A stretch of DNA of 64,000 nt from Auriscalpium vulgare (GCA_019915015.1 JAHBBC010000038.1:186001-250000), one strand, 5' to 3'; counted from the first letter of the stretch, positions 1-12,168 are shown. The notes: a model not told the origin generated them from the sequence alone. Numbers and translations are program-made.

Positions 1-85
1 ACAACCCATAATTTGGTGCAATATTTGAACATTAAATAACATATTATCCAACCTATTTTCGAAAAAGAAAATGTTAAATACAGTT

Positions 86-2672
86 TTAAACAGCGATCAA
101 CCCGGTTTTCAACATTTTCCGCTCAAGAAAGTTGCCCATGCTGGCAGTGTGAGTGGGATTGATGTACTGTGTGAGGAATGTCTGAAGCGCGGGGTAGAAG
201 TCGACTGCGCCATACAAAGAGCTCGCTGATTGGAATGTGACGCGCGCTGCGCTCGGCGACTTTGCAAGAATTATACGAACGCTGTTGGAAGGTGTGGGTG
301 CGACGGGGGTGGCACGGGAAGCAAGGGCAGTGGAGGCAGCTGGGGCGGCCTTTTGAGGCCGTCGCGACGACACAGCGAGGGGGCGTCCGCATCGCCACTC
401 AATCCGGGCATTGAGTCCGACCACCTTCTCCTTGCGCTCAAGCCATAGCGCCATCTGATGAATGTAGTCCCGTTTGTTTGATGCACGGTATGCGTCCTTC
501 GCAAAGTCGATATGCAAGCGTTCCGTCGTCTCGCTGTTGTAATTCTCCGTCGTCCCGAAAGCGCAGATTGAGTCGACGTAGTGCTGGAGGGATTCGAGCT
601 TTGGAATGTTGAAGCCATCGCCTGATCAAAGGAACATGGTCAGGAGCTGTATTCAAGAGCGAGCGGACCAATGCACGCACCTTTACCAATTCGAGCGGAC
701 AGCTGCAAGAAAGTGTTCTTGTCCTTGTGAAATAGGTCCAGGGCATCTTGAAGGTAGCGAAGCGTCTCTTTCGAGTGGCTCTTGTACCGGCTGACATACA
801 GGAAGTCGAGCAAGGCGCGACATGCCCTGACGATGGCGGGAGGAGCTGCCCCAACCAGGCAGCCAATGATCTGCTTGCACATCTCCTTATGCTCAGCGCT
901 GCTGACCCGGACGAGCGCACTGATGCCGTCCTTGAAGAGGCGGGTGTTATGCATTGCAGGAAGCCGGCTGAATCGGGCGTCGAGCTCAGCAGCGCCGACA
1001 ATGGAGGACGCCCAAGCCACCATGCGTTTGATCATTCCCTGGTAGAGTTGATGGAGGAGGTCGGGGGTAATGGCTTCGTGGATGTTGTTGGCGTGCAGAA
1101 GGTTCGCCCAGAAGGGAGAGGGCACGTCCGTGAGCCCAGCGTCCTTCAAAATCTTCTCCTGCTTGGTGGCAGTGCGCTGCTTGGCGGCGCGGTGGATGGT
1201 TGCGAGAGTATTCGAGGGGTCGCGGGGGCTGGTACGCCGCCTGGCGTCTCCGAAACGCCCGTACGCGATGCTGCACTTGGGACAGCGGCTGGATCGCACG
1301 CACGCAGCGAGGCATTGCTCGGGGAAGTCAGCAACGTAGCATGCGAGAATAGGGAAGCACAGTCGGACCGCGCCGTCGCCGCCAGTGAGGCGGACGCCGT
1401 CACGCCCGGCCGTCTCCAGCTCACGAACGATGAGTGTCATGGCGTGGTGGTAGATCCGCGCACGCAGCGTTCGAGCAACGTCGTCGGGGAGGTGGTCAAG
1501 GTGGGGCGTGGGGAGGTATCCCACAAGCATGTGGGCATGGCAGGATGGTTTGTGGCGGACGTCCTTTGCGATGTTTCCAATGGTGAGGTAGAGCGGGTAG
1601 GCCGACTCGTCGCCGCTGAAATTCGTCAGCAGAGTCTTGTCTGAGCTGAAAATCAACGGGACAACGGTGGCGCCGTCGGGGAGCTTTGCCTGCAGCTTGC
1701 AGTGAGGTTTAGCTGGATAGGAAATTGAGAAAACGCGCCTGGGTCTTATGCCACCAATCTCCCATAGGCATCTCATTGAAAAGTCGCTCCTCCTCCTTTC
1801 GCTCGGTGCCGGAATATTCTCGCCTTGGTGCATACGACATGTGCTTCACGAAGGCGGGGTTGGAGTAGAGTGCTCGTATGCAGTCGAGAGGTTCGCGATA
1901 GAGGAGTTCGTACGATTTGTCGTCGCCTGAACCCAGGTGCAGCTGCGTGCTCTTCCAAGCTGCTGGGGTGGGAATTTCGTCGATAAGTTGATTGAGGGAC
2001 CGTGAGTTGTTGTATGAGAGCCCAAGGCGATCCTGAACCTGCAGTGGTTAGGACTGTCAGTACGCCGATGCGAGAGCACAGAGATAAATGACGCACCCCT
2101 TCGATGTTGAGAAGATTGGTGAAGGCCGTTTGACTCGGGCCGTGACTCTTCGCCCAGCTTGCCACCTCCCAATCCATCCTGTTGGCGAACGGATGATAAG
2201 GGTTGAACTGCGGCTCTCCGTCGTGAGGTTCTTCTTTTCGAAAGGTGGCTTGTACGGAGGAGTCGACAGCGAAAACTTTCCCGGCACCTGGATAGACGTC
2301 CACAACGGCAGGTTCAATGTCGAGGCTCTCTTCAACATCGTCACGGCTGTGATCGGGGGAGGTTTGTCCGCTGGGGGTAGGGGGGCGGGGAGAATGGGTG
2401 CGCGAATGAGTGACGGGAGATCCGGGGTCAGATTCGTGGATGCTGTCCGAGTCGAAGTCGTCTTCTGTCCGGAACAAATTGATATCCTCTTCACCAGCCT
2501 CAGGGTCTGATTCTCCGTCGCTGGGATCCATGTAGTCAACTTCACGAGTAGGCGGGAGGGAGAGCTGCTCGTTGAGCTGCCATTTGCATTTCTTCACCTG
2601 CTTGATGTGGCTGCTGCGAGCCCCCTTGCTCTTGAACGATGCCTTGCAGCTTCCACACACAAAGGCCATCAT
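86..2672 (-). CDS. Plavaka-family transposase, copy 1, C-terminus missing
   Basis: This is a DNA transposase of the Plavaka group, which is common in agaricomycetes. The start chosen is the ATG at 2672, followed by an N-terminal zinc-finger-like motif (Cys6, Cys9, His22, Cys29). Four exons give about 806 residues: 2672-2097, 2038-1739, 1689-681 and 621-86. The introns at 2096-2039 and 680-622 have GTGCGT donors, while the intron at 1738-1690 would need a GC donor (GCGCGT). Family landmarks are MDWEVA.WAK in exon 1, GATVVPLIFSSDKT and DFPEQCLAACVRSSRCP in exon 3, and ITPDLLHQLYQGM. The protein stops about 200 residues short of copy 2, and the sequence beyond it (1-85) is AT-rich and noncoding, so the element appears 3'-truncated. 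The exon joins are inferred by eye. Confidence 0.8.
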
Positions 2673-3019
2673 GCTGTGTATCGAGAATGGAGATGGGGGA
2701 TGTTGAGTAAGGACTGTGGTGTGCGTGAACGTTGTGCGTGAACGTGGGCGATGAGAGCTGAGGATCACTTCCGCGTCGCATCAATGACAGTGATTGTTTC
2801 TCGCTGGTCGAGCAGACTCTTGCGCAAACACTTGCACCAATCAACAAGCACTATATTTTGAACCGCAAACACCGTTGACAGACTCTGTAGCAAGTGCAAG
2901 TATGGAATACAGGGAAGCAGCAAGAAGTAAGTAGCGAGGCAAACAAACCTACGAGCGTGGTCTTTGCGAGGCACAGCGCGCGGACGTATCGTGCATTTTT
3001 GCAGCTGGATGGGCAGAGA

Positions 3020-3395
3020 TCACAGGCTAAGATGCAAGCTGCAATGAGCGCAAAGAGGATGGGCACAAGGACGAAGTGGCTTACCGTCCAACAGCCATGC
3101 GAGGCTGCAGGGACTCGCTCCCGGCGTCCGGATCTCTCGCAGTTCCAACAGGCACTTTCTTCTCCTCCAGTTGAACAACAGACCCCTCCTCGCCCTCCCT
3201 GGCAACCCTCAGCTTGACCTTGAGGGTGCGGACCAGGTCCTCGATGGTGCTGTCTTCTTCGCCTTCGGGGTCGTCGGCGAACGGAGCGATGGGGGACGTG
3301 CCAGGGTTCCAGCCTTCGTCAAAGGCTGCCGCAAGGGCGGGACGGTACGACCCATAGGACACAATTCCCTTCGACGAGACGACGACATCGATCAT
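3020..3395 (-). CDS. Short hypothetical protein, two exons
   Basis: I do not recognise this protein. Exon 1 (3395-3085) opens with MIDVVVSSKGIVSYG and carries an acidic middle section (DDPEGEEDSTIEDLV) followed by a charged stretch. A GTAAGC donor at 3084 and an AG acceptor at 3039 define a 46-nt intron. The second exon ends quickly at a TGA at 3020, giving about 109 residues. No signal peptide or membrane segment is visible. It lies between Plavaka copy 1 and the TET/JBP-like gene A and is divergent from the latter. A TATATAAG sequence lies about 200 bp upstream on the minus strand. It could be a real small gene or the remaining part of a longer one. Confidence 0.4.
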
Positions 3396-3590
3396 CTGTG
3401 ATCATGGTACGAAATCAGCTATCAGAAGCAGCATCAAGTAGGGATGCGCGCACCACAAAACCCCACGGCTCAGTGTCAACACCGAGCATGATGTGGCATG
3501 GCGTCGGCATGGTGGAGCTCAAGCGAATTGTTGGGCGACGGGAGGAGATAAGTGGGGTTGGGGAAGTCGAGGCGAAGGCACGCTGGGCTC

Positions 3591-3600
3591 CTTATATACG
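3591..3600 (-). promoter_or_regulatory. TATA-like element
   Basis: On the minus strand this reads GTATATAAG. It lies about 200 bp upstream of the minus-strand ATG at 3395. It is only a motif match in otherwise GC-rich sequence. Confidence 0.3.
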
Positions 3601-4343
3601 TCAACACTCGGATGCCTCATGCCGGCGCACAGGGCTCACCTTAATGGGTTGCACGACAAGCACAAGACCCGCGCCTTCTTTGCGTCGCGTCGCGTCACCT
3701 CTATTCCGAGGAAATGAAGAAAACGGGGGTGTTTGGCGGAGAGTGAGCGGTAGCTGCCAAAGCTCGCCTGATCTCTACTTACCTTCTCTATTCAATGCTG
3801 TAGCTCCTGGCGGCCTCCCACGACTGTCGATCGTGTCTCTAGTGCATGAAAATCACGGCCTGGAGGTGACAGAAACAGCTAGCGTACCGTGCAATGGAGG
3901 ATTCGTAGGTCCAGAGAGGGAGAGCTTCCTTTCTGTCTCCATACCCACCGAGACGCGGCGATCACGCGCGCTTTCAACTCTGTGGCTGCTCAACCTTATT
4001 ATAACACAGTCCTCCATGCTCTGCAACTCTACGGCTCCTCCCTCCTCCCTCCTGCCTGCCTCCATCCTCAGACTCTTCCACACCCCAGCTGCAGCTATCT
4101 CCTTCTCTTTTTTTTGACGCGTTCCCGTGCAGACCTTGCGCGCTTATCGCTCAGCGCGCCTTGACGCGCTCGAACCCCGGAGCTCTGTTCAAGGAAAGTC
4201 CCTGCTGCGCCTTGCACTGTGCCAATCCTGGCGCGTCTCGGCCCCTACCCTTCTGCTCCAACTCTTCACTGACGCGTTTTTTCTCCTCAGAACAGATCCC
4301 TCGCTTCCTTCCAGCCTGCGCTCTCAGCATACTCAGCATACTC
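3601..4343. other. Intergenic region upstream of TET/JBP-like gene A
   Basis: No convincing gene is seen. The longer open frames here lack coding character. The stretch becomes pyrimidine-rich towards the right (a CT tract with eight T near 4108-4117), which is typical of fungal core promoters. A TTATTATAAC sequence lies near 3996. Confidence 0.5.
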
Positions 4344-6104
4344 ATGGGAAAAGAAACCTATGGACGGACGGTAAGAGCCCGCTGCTCTGCGCACTTTGAT
4401 TCCCTTCCTGACCGCACTCTTCAGACACGGTCGAACAAAGAGTTTTCACCCTACGCCGACGGGCACACCGTGGTTGATTTTGACCTGGCCATTGCACTGC
4501 AGGCAATGGCACAGAGCGACCTCACCTTTGGCGCGTCGAACTCCCCAGCTGAGCCCGTAGAGCTGGAGGACAGCGCTGCCTCCGTGAATCTCGCACCTGT
4601 CCTCTCGGGCAGCGAGCAAGGCGGACGCAAGCGTCGACGCGTCGAGGCAGAGGGCCCGATCTCGAGCACCGGTACCCAAAGGGCCATGCCTCTGCCCAAG
4701 CACCTATGCGCCAGGGCAGACCCGTCCGTCGTCGGTGTGGGTGGGCCTTTTGAAGATGAAAGTCCCCAGCACTTTGTGGATCGACGGCGCCGTGCCAAAC
4801 GGCGCAAGGGCGAGCGCGCAATGGGACTGTCCGGCCTGCCCAAGCCCACGCTCGCCATGGTAGCACGGTACCATGCGCCGAAGCCTGAGCGGATCAGCAG
4901 GCACGCGGAAGTGCAGGATGCAGAGTCGCTCCCGGCGGCGCGAGGCGCCTTTGTTGCAAAAGATGGGCTGGCTGAATGCGCCAGGCCATATGCAGGACAG
5001 CTCGTCCCTCTTGGGCATCTTTTGGACGTGCTGAGCTTCGGGCTCAAGAGATGGGATGGAAGGTGAGCCGCGATTATCTGGTTGCGACAAGCAACAAGCA
5101 GTGCTGACCGGTGCGCATCGGGGCCAGTGATCACCACGTTGTTGCGGACTGCAAGGAGCGCGTGGTGGCGTACATGATGGCGCAGCCGCGCGAGGAGCCC
5201 CACTGGCCCAATCTCAACAAAAACGCCAGCCAGTTCATGAAGGACATTATCAAGGATTGCGACTTCCAGCCGGACGACCTCAAGCATTCTCGCGGGCACT
5301 ACCCTACGCTATCTACAGGGTTTTCTTTCGGCCACGGGCCAAAGGTGCGTTTGCTTGCCAGTCATCCGTGGACCGGGTCTGATGCGTGCGATCTTACTAG
5401 AAGCCATACAATATATACCACAAGAGCGCCAAGCAGGAGCGAGTGCTCGAAAAGCTCGTGAACCACCCGTCATTCGTCAGATACTCTGGCACATGTAATG
5501 GTACGTTCTGGCGAGCTTTTTCTGCGCTACGCTGACGGTGCCATCAGCTGGATTGTCGTTCGGCGCCCCGCGGCTCTACCGGCACTGCGACACGTTCCTT
5601 TGGGCTATCCGAGAGGATGACCCAAGTCTTCAAAAGCCTTTCGAGAATAGCGTATATCCGGCTACAACTTTCAACTTTGGCCCTCAAGCGGCGACAGTTC
5701 CCCACCGCGACTCTCAGAACGTCCCGTATGGGTGGTGCACCGTCACGGCGCTTGGGGATTACGACTACACGCGCGGTGGGCATCTTGTCCTCTGGGACCT
5801 GAAACTCGTCATCGAGTTCCCGCCGGGGTCTACAATTCTCATACCCTCCGCCGTCCTGACGCATTCCAACACCCCAATTCAAGAAGGGGAGACCCGTCAG
5901 TCCTTTACCCAGTGGTGCGCGGGCGCTTTGCTCCGTTGGTGGACCTATGGAATGCGCACGGAGAAAACTCTCGTCCGCGAAGCCCCCGCTCTAGGAAAGG
6001 CGCTCCACGAGCGTGCTGCCTTGCGTTGGGAGGAGGTCCTCGGATATTTTTCTACACTCTCCGAGCTAAAGCGGGACTTGGAGGACAGCTCAAGGGCAAG
6101 CTGA
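4344..6104 (+). CDS. TET/JBP-like 2-oxoglutarate/Fe(II) dioxygenase, gene A
   Basis: This is a predicted double-stranded beta-helix dioxygenase resembling the TET/JBP family that is expanded in agaricomycetes and that oxidises 5-methylcytosine in characterised members. Five exons give about 512 residues: 4344-4370, 4425-5062, 5128-5344, 5401-5500 and 5548-6104. The catalytic part is in exon 5. The metal-binding HxD motif is PHRDSQN (His380, Asp382). The distal His is in LTHSNTPIQ (His433), followed by the 2-oxoglutarate-binding Arg in GETRQS (Arg444). The N-terminal third is basic and low in complexity (RRRRAKRRKG), as expected of a nuclear protein. All key residues are present and no frameshift is seen. 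Gene B at 29424-31183 is a paralogue with the same exon layout. The family name rests on my recognition of the motif block; another 2OG-dioxygenase subfamily is possible. Confidence 0.7.
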
Positions 6105-6400
6105 AGGAGCGTGCGGGCGTGTTCCCCGATTTCGTATAAAGCTCACCCTCCGATGTACATATATCTCTTGGACGCTTCGAATGCCATGGCTCTTGTTAGT
6201 TCCCTCTTAGATGCCTCAATAAAAATGGATTGGAATGTGATTGAGTAGCGAGTACATGGCGAGGTGCTAGTAAAGTTATGGAAAGACGAGGGCAGTGGCT
6301 CGGGGGTACCTTGTGAACGATCGGGAGGTTGGTAAGCGGCCAGGGGAGGAGCACCGGGCGAGGCAGCCGGCAGTCTAGCTAGAAACATAGCCGCGACAGC

Positions 6401-6408
6401 ATATATAC
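6401..6408 (+). promoter_or_regulatory. TATA-like element upstream of the DUF6532-type gene
   Basis: The sequence ATATATAC is followed by a pyrimidine-rich stretch about 150 bp before the proposed start at 6557. It is a motif match only. Confidence 0.35.
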
Positions 6409-6556
6409 CCGCCGCGCCATGTCGTCTCTCCGGGTGGAACCATATCCTTTCCCCCTCTTTTATTTCAGCTCACCACTAATATCTCGACGCGCTGCGACCG
6501 TCTCCAACATGCCTGAGACGTGAGGCAAGCCTCGCGCCGCCGTCGACTTCTCTGGC

Positions 6557-8543
6557 ATGACCTCCAAGGAAGTTGCAGCTGTACTTGCTCAAGCTCAGAA
6601 GACGCTCAAGGCTGACAAGGAGAGACGTACGTAGCAGCCATGCTTTCCATCCTATATCCGCTTACCACCTACCAGAACGCCGCCAGGAGAAGGAGGCAGA
6701 AAGGGCCGCTGAGCTGGCAGACGAGGCGCGGTACCGGCAGGCGGAGCAAGAGGAGGCCGAGGAAGACCCAGACGCCGAAGACGATGGCAGAGTTGAGGTC
6801 GTCAACACGGACGAGCAAGACAATGATGTCCAGGTTATTTCTGGTGACACGTTTCAGGACGACTGTGAAGACGATGACTACAACGACACTCACCGTCCGG
6901 AGGCTACCCGCAAGAGGAAGACGTGTTCGTGCATCTCCTTCATCTCCTCAATGGATGGCCCTAACTTTGCTTCTCGTCAGATTGGGAGGATGGGTCGGAG
7001 GAGGAGGAAGGGTATGCACGCACCTCGGGTGCTGCTGCAGCTCCGAAGAAGCAGAGGCAGACGGGCAGCCGCCGTGAAGACAGGATACCACAGGTGCACC
7101 ACGTATGCACGCCACGCTCGACTTGTTCTGACGCTATCTGCATGCAGATTAACATGAGCGACCCCGTTGCCGTGACCAGCAAACTGCCCGCTCGACGTAC
7201 CAAAGGCAAGGCCCGATCGAGCCCTTCGCTTCCCAGCCCCCCGCCGACTTCGAGCCCCCCTCGCCCATCCACCCCAGACCGTCCCAGAAACGCGTCAAAC
7301 AACAGTGACGCACCGTTCACACCCTACGACCCAACGCTTGCAGATGGGAAGCGACAGAACAAGCAGTCGCCTTCGACGAGGGGCATCCTGGATGTCGCCA
7401 ATGCTCACATGAGAATCAAAGTCGCGAACGAGGAGGCCTTCCCTGATGAGTCGACGACCACCCAGATGTCGATGGCGAGCTTCATGGAGGCCTGTCGAGA
7501 GGTCAGTGCGCCGCGCCGAGGCAGGCGCTTCAACAAAGAGAAGCTCTACCGCTCGACCATGATCAGCATCGTGAGAAACACATCTTTTCGGCCTGCCGCG
7601 TCGCGACGTCGGCTCACCACCACTGCTTCTTCACCTTCAGATCTCCCAACGCACCTGGAACCTCCGTGGTCAGCTCAAGACCAAGGCTCAGCAGCTGGCG
7701 CCCACGCACTACGGTCTTCTCAAGGGCAAGAAGACGCCAGCCGATGTGGAGGAGCTGGTCAACAAGCTTCTGACGAAGGGACAGTTTCACTTTCGGAACA
7801 CTGAAAAGGTGCGTCACACAGTATATGCTTTTTGTTCTCTGCTAATGCGTCCCAGCGTCGTGGGCCATTCGGCAACGGCATCATTCCGGCCCTTGTCGCT
7901 GCCCAGTGGCTTGCTAACTCAACATCGGATGCCGCCGGCCCTTACAGCACCCAGTTCAACCCCATCTCGGTGCAATTGATAGCTCTGGTAGTTTCTGCGG
8001 TGCGTCGCTATTCATTCTTCATTATTCTGTCCGCTGATAAGCTCTTTCTTTCTATGCACGTTGAACTAGGTCGAGTGCAGCTTGGTTGACTGGAAGACGG
8101 GCTCAAGAGTCACGAAGGGTAATGAATTCAGCTTCGACTCATACCGACCCGTCTACATCCGCCACCTGGAATCCCTCGAGAAATTTAAGAAGAAAGAACC
8201 AGCTGCCTTGGCTTCCCTGCAGCGCAAGATCTATGATGAGGCTTTGTGCGTATCGTCCTTTACTGATGTGTCTTTGCTCACACAACCGCATTCCAGGTCG
8301 ATCTCGGGGCTCAAGCAATCGGTAATCTCAGGGCCTGCGGCGGATCTTGGATCTGACGACGATTTCCTCGACGCTAGCGACCGCGACGACAACGAGTCGG
8401 ATGGCCAAGACGATCACGCCAGCAACATGCCCGACGTCCGTGCGGCGCGTGCCACGTCACGCCCGCTGTCTCGCCGTTCAACACCTCAGCCCCGTTCAAC
8501 GCCGCCGGAGCCCAGCCGCTCAGCCAGCGGCGCATCGCCCTAG
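6557..8543 (+). CDS. DUF6532-type nuclear protein of basidiomycetes
   Basis: This multi-exon gene has clear exons at 6557-6626, 6676-6922, 7641-7808, 7856-7999, 8070-8245 and 8297-8543, plus one from about 7150 to 7570. Splicing between 6923 and 7150 is not resolved. The N-terminus is a charged coiled-coil-like stretch (RRQEKEAERAAELADEAR) followed by an acidic run. A Ser/Pro-rich linker (7200-7300) precedes the conserved C-terminal block, which has FHFRNTEK, FGNGIIPALVAAQWL, ISVQLIALVVSAVECSLVDW and SYRPVYIRHL. That pattern matches the basidiomycete DUF6532 domain, whose function is unknown and which is often found near transposons. It is followed by an acidic/Ser tail. It lies about 450 bp downstream of TET/JBP-like gene A on the same strand. 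The ATG at 6557 is chosen because the upstream ATG at 6510 hits a stop at once. Confidence 0.7.
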
Positions 8544-8820
8544 CTTCCCCGACATGGTCTTTTGCTCTTTTTTTTGCTATTCATTTCATCATGGTGCTAT
8601 TATTGCCTCTTCTTTCTAATTGTCGACGACTTACTATTTCTCCCTTTTGATGCTGCTTACTGCCTCGTGTGAGCTCACAGTCCTTCGTTTTAAGCATACT
8701 TATTCCCTAGTACTGCCAGCTGTCTGCCTTCTCATCTCCGTTCTTTACTATTAATACTCTCGACCACGCTAATAGAACTGTCCTTCAATGGACTCACCAA
8801 TGCATGAGTTCTTGTTGGCT
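8544..8820. other. 3' flank, no gene seen
   Basis: This is T-rich sequence after the DUF6532-type gene, with runs such as eight T near 8568. It is compatible with a 3' UTR and polyadenylation region, and nothing else is recognised. Confidence 0.4.
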
Positions 8821-8869
8821 ACACTCTGCTCATTGCCGCCTCGGATTTATATTGCCTTCGGAGCCCGGT

Positions 8870-9355
8870 ATGGCTACAGGGGTCTTAACTAGCCTGTCAT
8901 TGTGTCTATAGTGGTCATAGGATATGTAGGCTACCAAGCCTTCGGAATGTAAGATATAGCTTATGTCAGATCCATAGCCTATGCAGCTGCTTTGAAGACC
9001 TACTGTATATATATTGTATACACAGACAACTATCAATATGATGACCACAGTACCTATACAGCTAAAGGTATAAGCTACACAACCAATGGATACAATTGGA
9101 TCTCCATAAGCAATGCATGCTATGTTACCTACTGCTGCTACAGCAGCTATCTGGGCCTGTAGGGCTGGTAGCAGGCAGGGGAGCTCTGTAGCTGTAGTAG
9201 TACCATGTAGCTGCCTCCTTGCATTTAGTAGCCCATCATAGTGACCAAGGGCCACTACAATGGCTAGGTTTAAATTGACCTTGCTACCAATCTATCAGAA
9301 CTATACTACCTACATGGGGCTAGGTAGGAAGGCTAAATTTTCCTGATGGAGATTT
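8870..9355. repeat. CpG-depleted old repeat
   Basis: About 485 bp contain only one or two CpG dinucleotides, whereas flanking sequence has many. The stretch is rich in TA, CA, TG, CTG and CAG steps and has no coding potential. This is the expected footprint of long-term cytosine methylation and deamination of a repeat. The element family cannot be identified by eye. Confidence 0.5.
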
Positions 9356-9761
9356 CGGAGCTAGCTAGCCTACCAAAAAATGTGTGTTGTCTGTCAGTCT
9401 ACACCGAAGCTGAGACAATAATGCAGTTAGCGGGAGAAGCCATTCGGCGACTCCCGGATGTAATAGATTAGATTACTAAGGGTCATAGATAAGCAGACAA
9501 GTTGTCTAGTATTCACACTCAAGAGCTTCAATAAAATCATCTTATTCTTTCTTGTGTATTCCCATCCAATGTGACTTTGATTTGCTGCCCTCCTGGTGCC
9601 ATTTTTGACACCCTTGAGAAACTCTTCAGACGGTTTCGCCGCCCCGCCGTGTGACCTGTGACAGCACCTATGTTTTGCCACGCCGGACGCCCCCTGTGAC
9701 GCGTGACCGGCGAACTGTTCGAAATGGTACAGTATATCGCCGAAGTGGTGAAATGTCATTC

Positions 9762-9875
9762 GCGAGAGACTTTTAAATTTCCCGAGAGACTTTCGGGTAA
9801 ATCCGAGAGACACGCCCTCGGGCCGATCCAAGAGACTTTGTTCGCTCGGGACAAAATCCCGAGAGACTTTTTACT
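9762..9875. repeat. Cluster of GAGAGACTTT motifs
   Basis: The motif GAGAGACTTT, or close variants (GAGAGACAC, AAGAGACTTT), occurs five times in about 110 bp, usually preceded by CC or CG. It alternates with CTCGGG/CCCGAG and TTCGGG steps. The spacing is irregular, so this is not a simple tandem repeat. It could be the subterminal region of a non-autonomous element or a protein-binding cluster. Confidence 0.45.
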
Positions 9876-11744
9876 CTTTTCTCAATTGTCATTGGGAGGC
9901 CCTAATGCAATGTATTCAGACTATTTCAATGTAATACATGCTTTTTCCGTGATGTTTAGCCACCTGGGAAGACCAGGAAGCCCTGTGGCAGCTCAGATCA
10001 ACACAGATATTGCTATCACGAGCCCGGCACGGCCCCAATAACTGCGGTGAATGGTGCGCTGGGTTGGGGGCGTCAATCGCGTGCAAATGCACCCAAGATC
10101 GTTGATGGGCGTCCAACCGCTAGTGAGGCGGATATCCACTCCTCAGAGCGCAGTAGTGGACGTATCGATTTGAGGGAGTCAGTCAGGGTCCCGAGACTAC
10201 GCACGGCAAATCCTGCTCGGTGAACGAGTGGGACACGGTGACTTGGACTTGGATCGGAGGGCACGAGAGGCTGGGGGAGAGGACAATAGCGCGCGGGCTA
10301 GACACAACACGGATCACCGAAATGATGTAGTGCTGGAGACTTGACGGGTGAGCTCCCAAGAATGTGTCACGGAAGTTCGAAATGTCGTAGAGGACGCAGG
10401 GACTATTTCGAGAGACGAGAGGGATTTATGCAGCGGTGGCAAAGGTCGAGGGAATAAGTTGAAGACGAGGGAGACAAAGTATGAAGCGGTGTCAAAGGAA
10501 CAGAGGGGCGTATAAGCCTGATCTCTGTGTTGAAGGTGCGGGGGTGTCGAAGGAGAGGTTGGGGAGACGTAGGGAGATTTCGAAAGGCGGAGGGGATTTG
10601 TTGAGGGACATGGTATTGATATTCGTATTGATATTGCGGCATGGTATTGGGTCAAAGTTTGTGCGTCTAAGAGCTAGAGCGACATGGTGTGGCAAAGTCA
10701 GACCACTTCAGAGGCTCTTTCGAGATCCTGAGTACGAGGGGGAATAGTAACTTGTTATTGTTTTCGAGCAACTCAGAACTATTTGTATGACAAACGAGTC
10801 AGAAATCCGTATCGTACGGACGTTGACATAGGAAGACAAATATGATCTAAAACACAGAAGATGTGGGTTGGAGAACACGAGGGATACAAGGTGGACGTGG
10901 GGGAGAATATATGTGGTATGTGGCAAGTCAAAACTGTAGAGTTAGATGGATTATTCAACTTACGATCACCGCTGTAGGGGTGAAATGCGAAACGCGCGGC
11001 TAGCGCTAGATCGTAAGGCGATATCACTCCAGCGGAATGTCAAGTGGAGTATTTGATGTATTTCAATTGTAAATTGAAGGGAGGGATGTACGACGGGTGG
11101 TCTTGGCTCGCTCTGTAGCGTTCCTGCCTATCTAGGAATGCCGTGGATCGACATAGGCGGGACCAAATTATAGATCGAGATGTGGGGGATATCGAGGAAT
11201 CGGGGGACACAGAAGGGAAGCTTGATTGACAGCGGCGCATCACGGCGGGGAAGATGTGGCGTGTGGATCTGGCTCGGGTGGCTGCCGTGTGACTGCTGTG
11301 CGGGACCGTAGGATTGTGGCGTGTGGCTCGGAGCGCTTGGTGGGTCGGTTGCACTATTTCGAGTGCGTTTGAGGCGCTTTCGATAGACACTGCGGGGCTA
11401 TAGTGAAACCTGATGGTGAGAACCAAGCCCTTGGGGCCGAGGTCACATGATTTTGGAAGATGCCAAAAATGCCAAAAGTTGGGGGTTTCTCCGTCAAACG
11501 GCTGGCCAGGCGTATCACCTCCTCCTTATTGAACTACTGACCGTCCACGGTCAGCATGTAGAGGGAATGACGCCTCGAAAAGAATACACGGGCAGGAGGA
11601 ATTATGAAAGTCGTCGGCGCCAGTTTGCACATGATGGCATACTGTACTGCCTCCGACCATGCCAAGCTTCGGCAACGAAGGAAGATGCACTTGGCGCATT
11701 ACGAAAAGGGATGGGCGCGTGTTGGACTCGAGTTCAGGGCATCA
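9876..11744. other. Long intergenic stretch without a supportable gene
   Basis: Short open frames exist on both strands but none shows recognisable domains, conserved splice pairs or sustained coding bias. The 10300-11400 part is unusually rich in short GAGG/GAGA and TATT steps and may be decayed repeat. I see nothing that can be named. Confidence 0.4.
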
Positions 11745-12165
11745 ATGCAACGTGTGCGATGTTATCACATGTCAGTGGTTCTTCAGGATCGCCAGGCTGC
11801 CGGACGCGTCTAGGAAGTCCATCAGGTCCGTGAAAAATTCCGGGGATACGGCGCAGCAAAAATGTGAAGGCTAAAATTGCTATGATCCAGAGATTTATGC
11901 TTGCTGTGGGCACAAGGTCCGGATGTTTCAGCATACCGCCGATGGAAGTCGCGTCGACCTCGACAATGAGATTTCTAAGACCGATGAGGTATACTCTGAG
12001 CGTGCGGAGGGCTCGGAATAAGCCGTAGATCTCTAGCTTGTGCTGCGAGAAGTGGCGTTCTCTGTTGTTGAGCGAAATGGATCCGAAATGTGAATAGTGG
12101 CGGCGTTTGGCGTTGTCAATATCCTGCTGGACGAGGATGTACCCAACAGCAATGTAGGAAGTGTT
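11745..12165 (-). pseudogene. Relic of Gypsy-II family pol (RNase H region)
   Basis: Conceptual translation of the minus strand gives a block closely resembling the RNase H portion of the Gypsy-II element at about 53.5-53.9 kb. Examples are NTSYIAVGYILVQQD, FGSISLNNRERHFSQHKLE, YGLFRALRTLRVYLIGLRNL, EVDATSIGGMLKHPDL and IFHGPDGLPRR. No other part of the element is found beside it, and no LTR is seen. It directly abuts the N-terminal end of Plavaka copy 2, so one of the two broke the other or both were joined by a deletion. Confidence 0.75.
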
Positions 12166-12168
12166 GAC

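Noticed and set aside
748..1644. Open frame of about 300 codons on the plus strand opposite Plavaka copy 1
   Set aside because: It mirrors the well-conserved transposase exon on the other strand and has no motifs of its own.
3398..4117. Open frame of 239 codons upstream of TET/JBP-like gene A
   Set aside because: Low-complexity composition, no splice logic, and it overlaps the expected promoter and a minus-strand TATA-like site.
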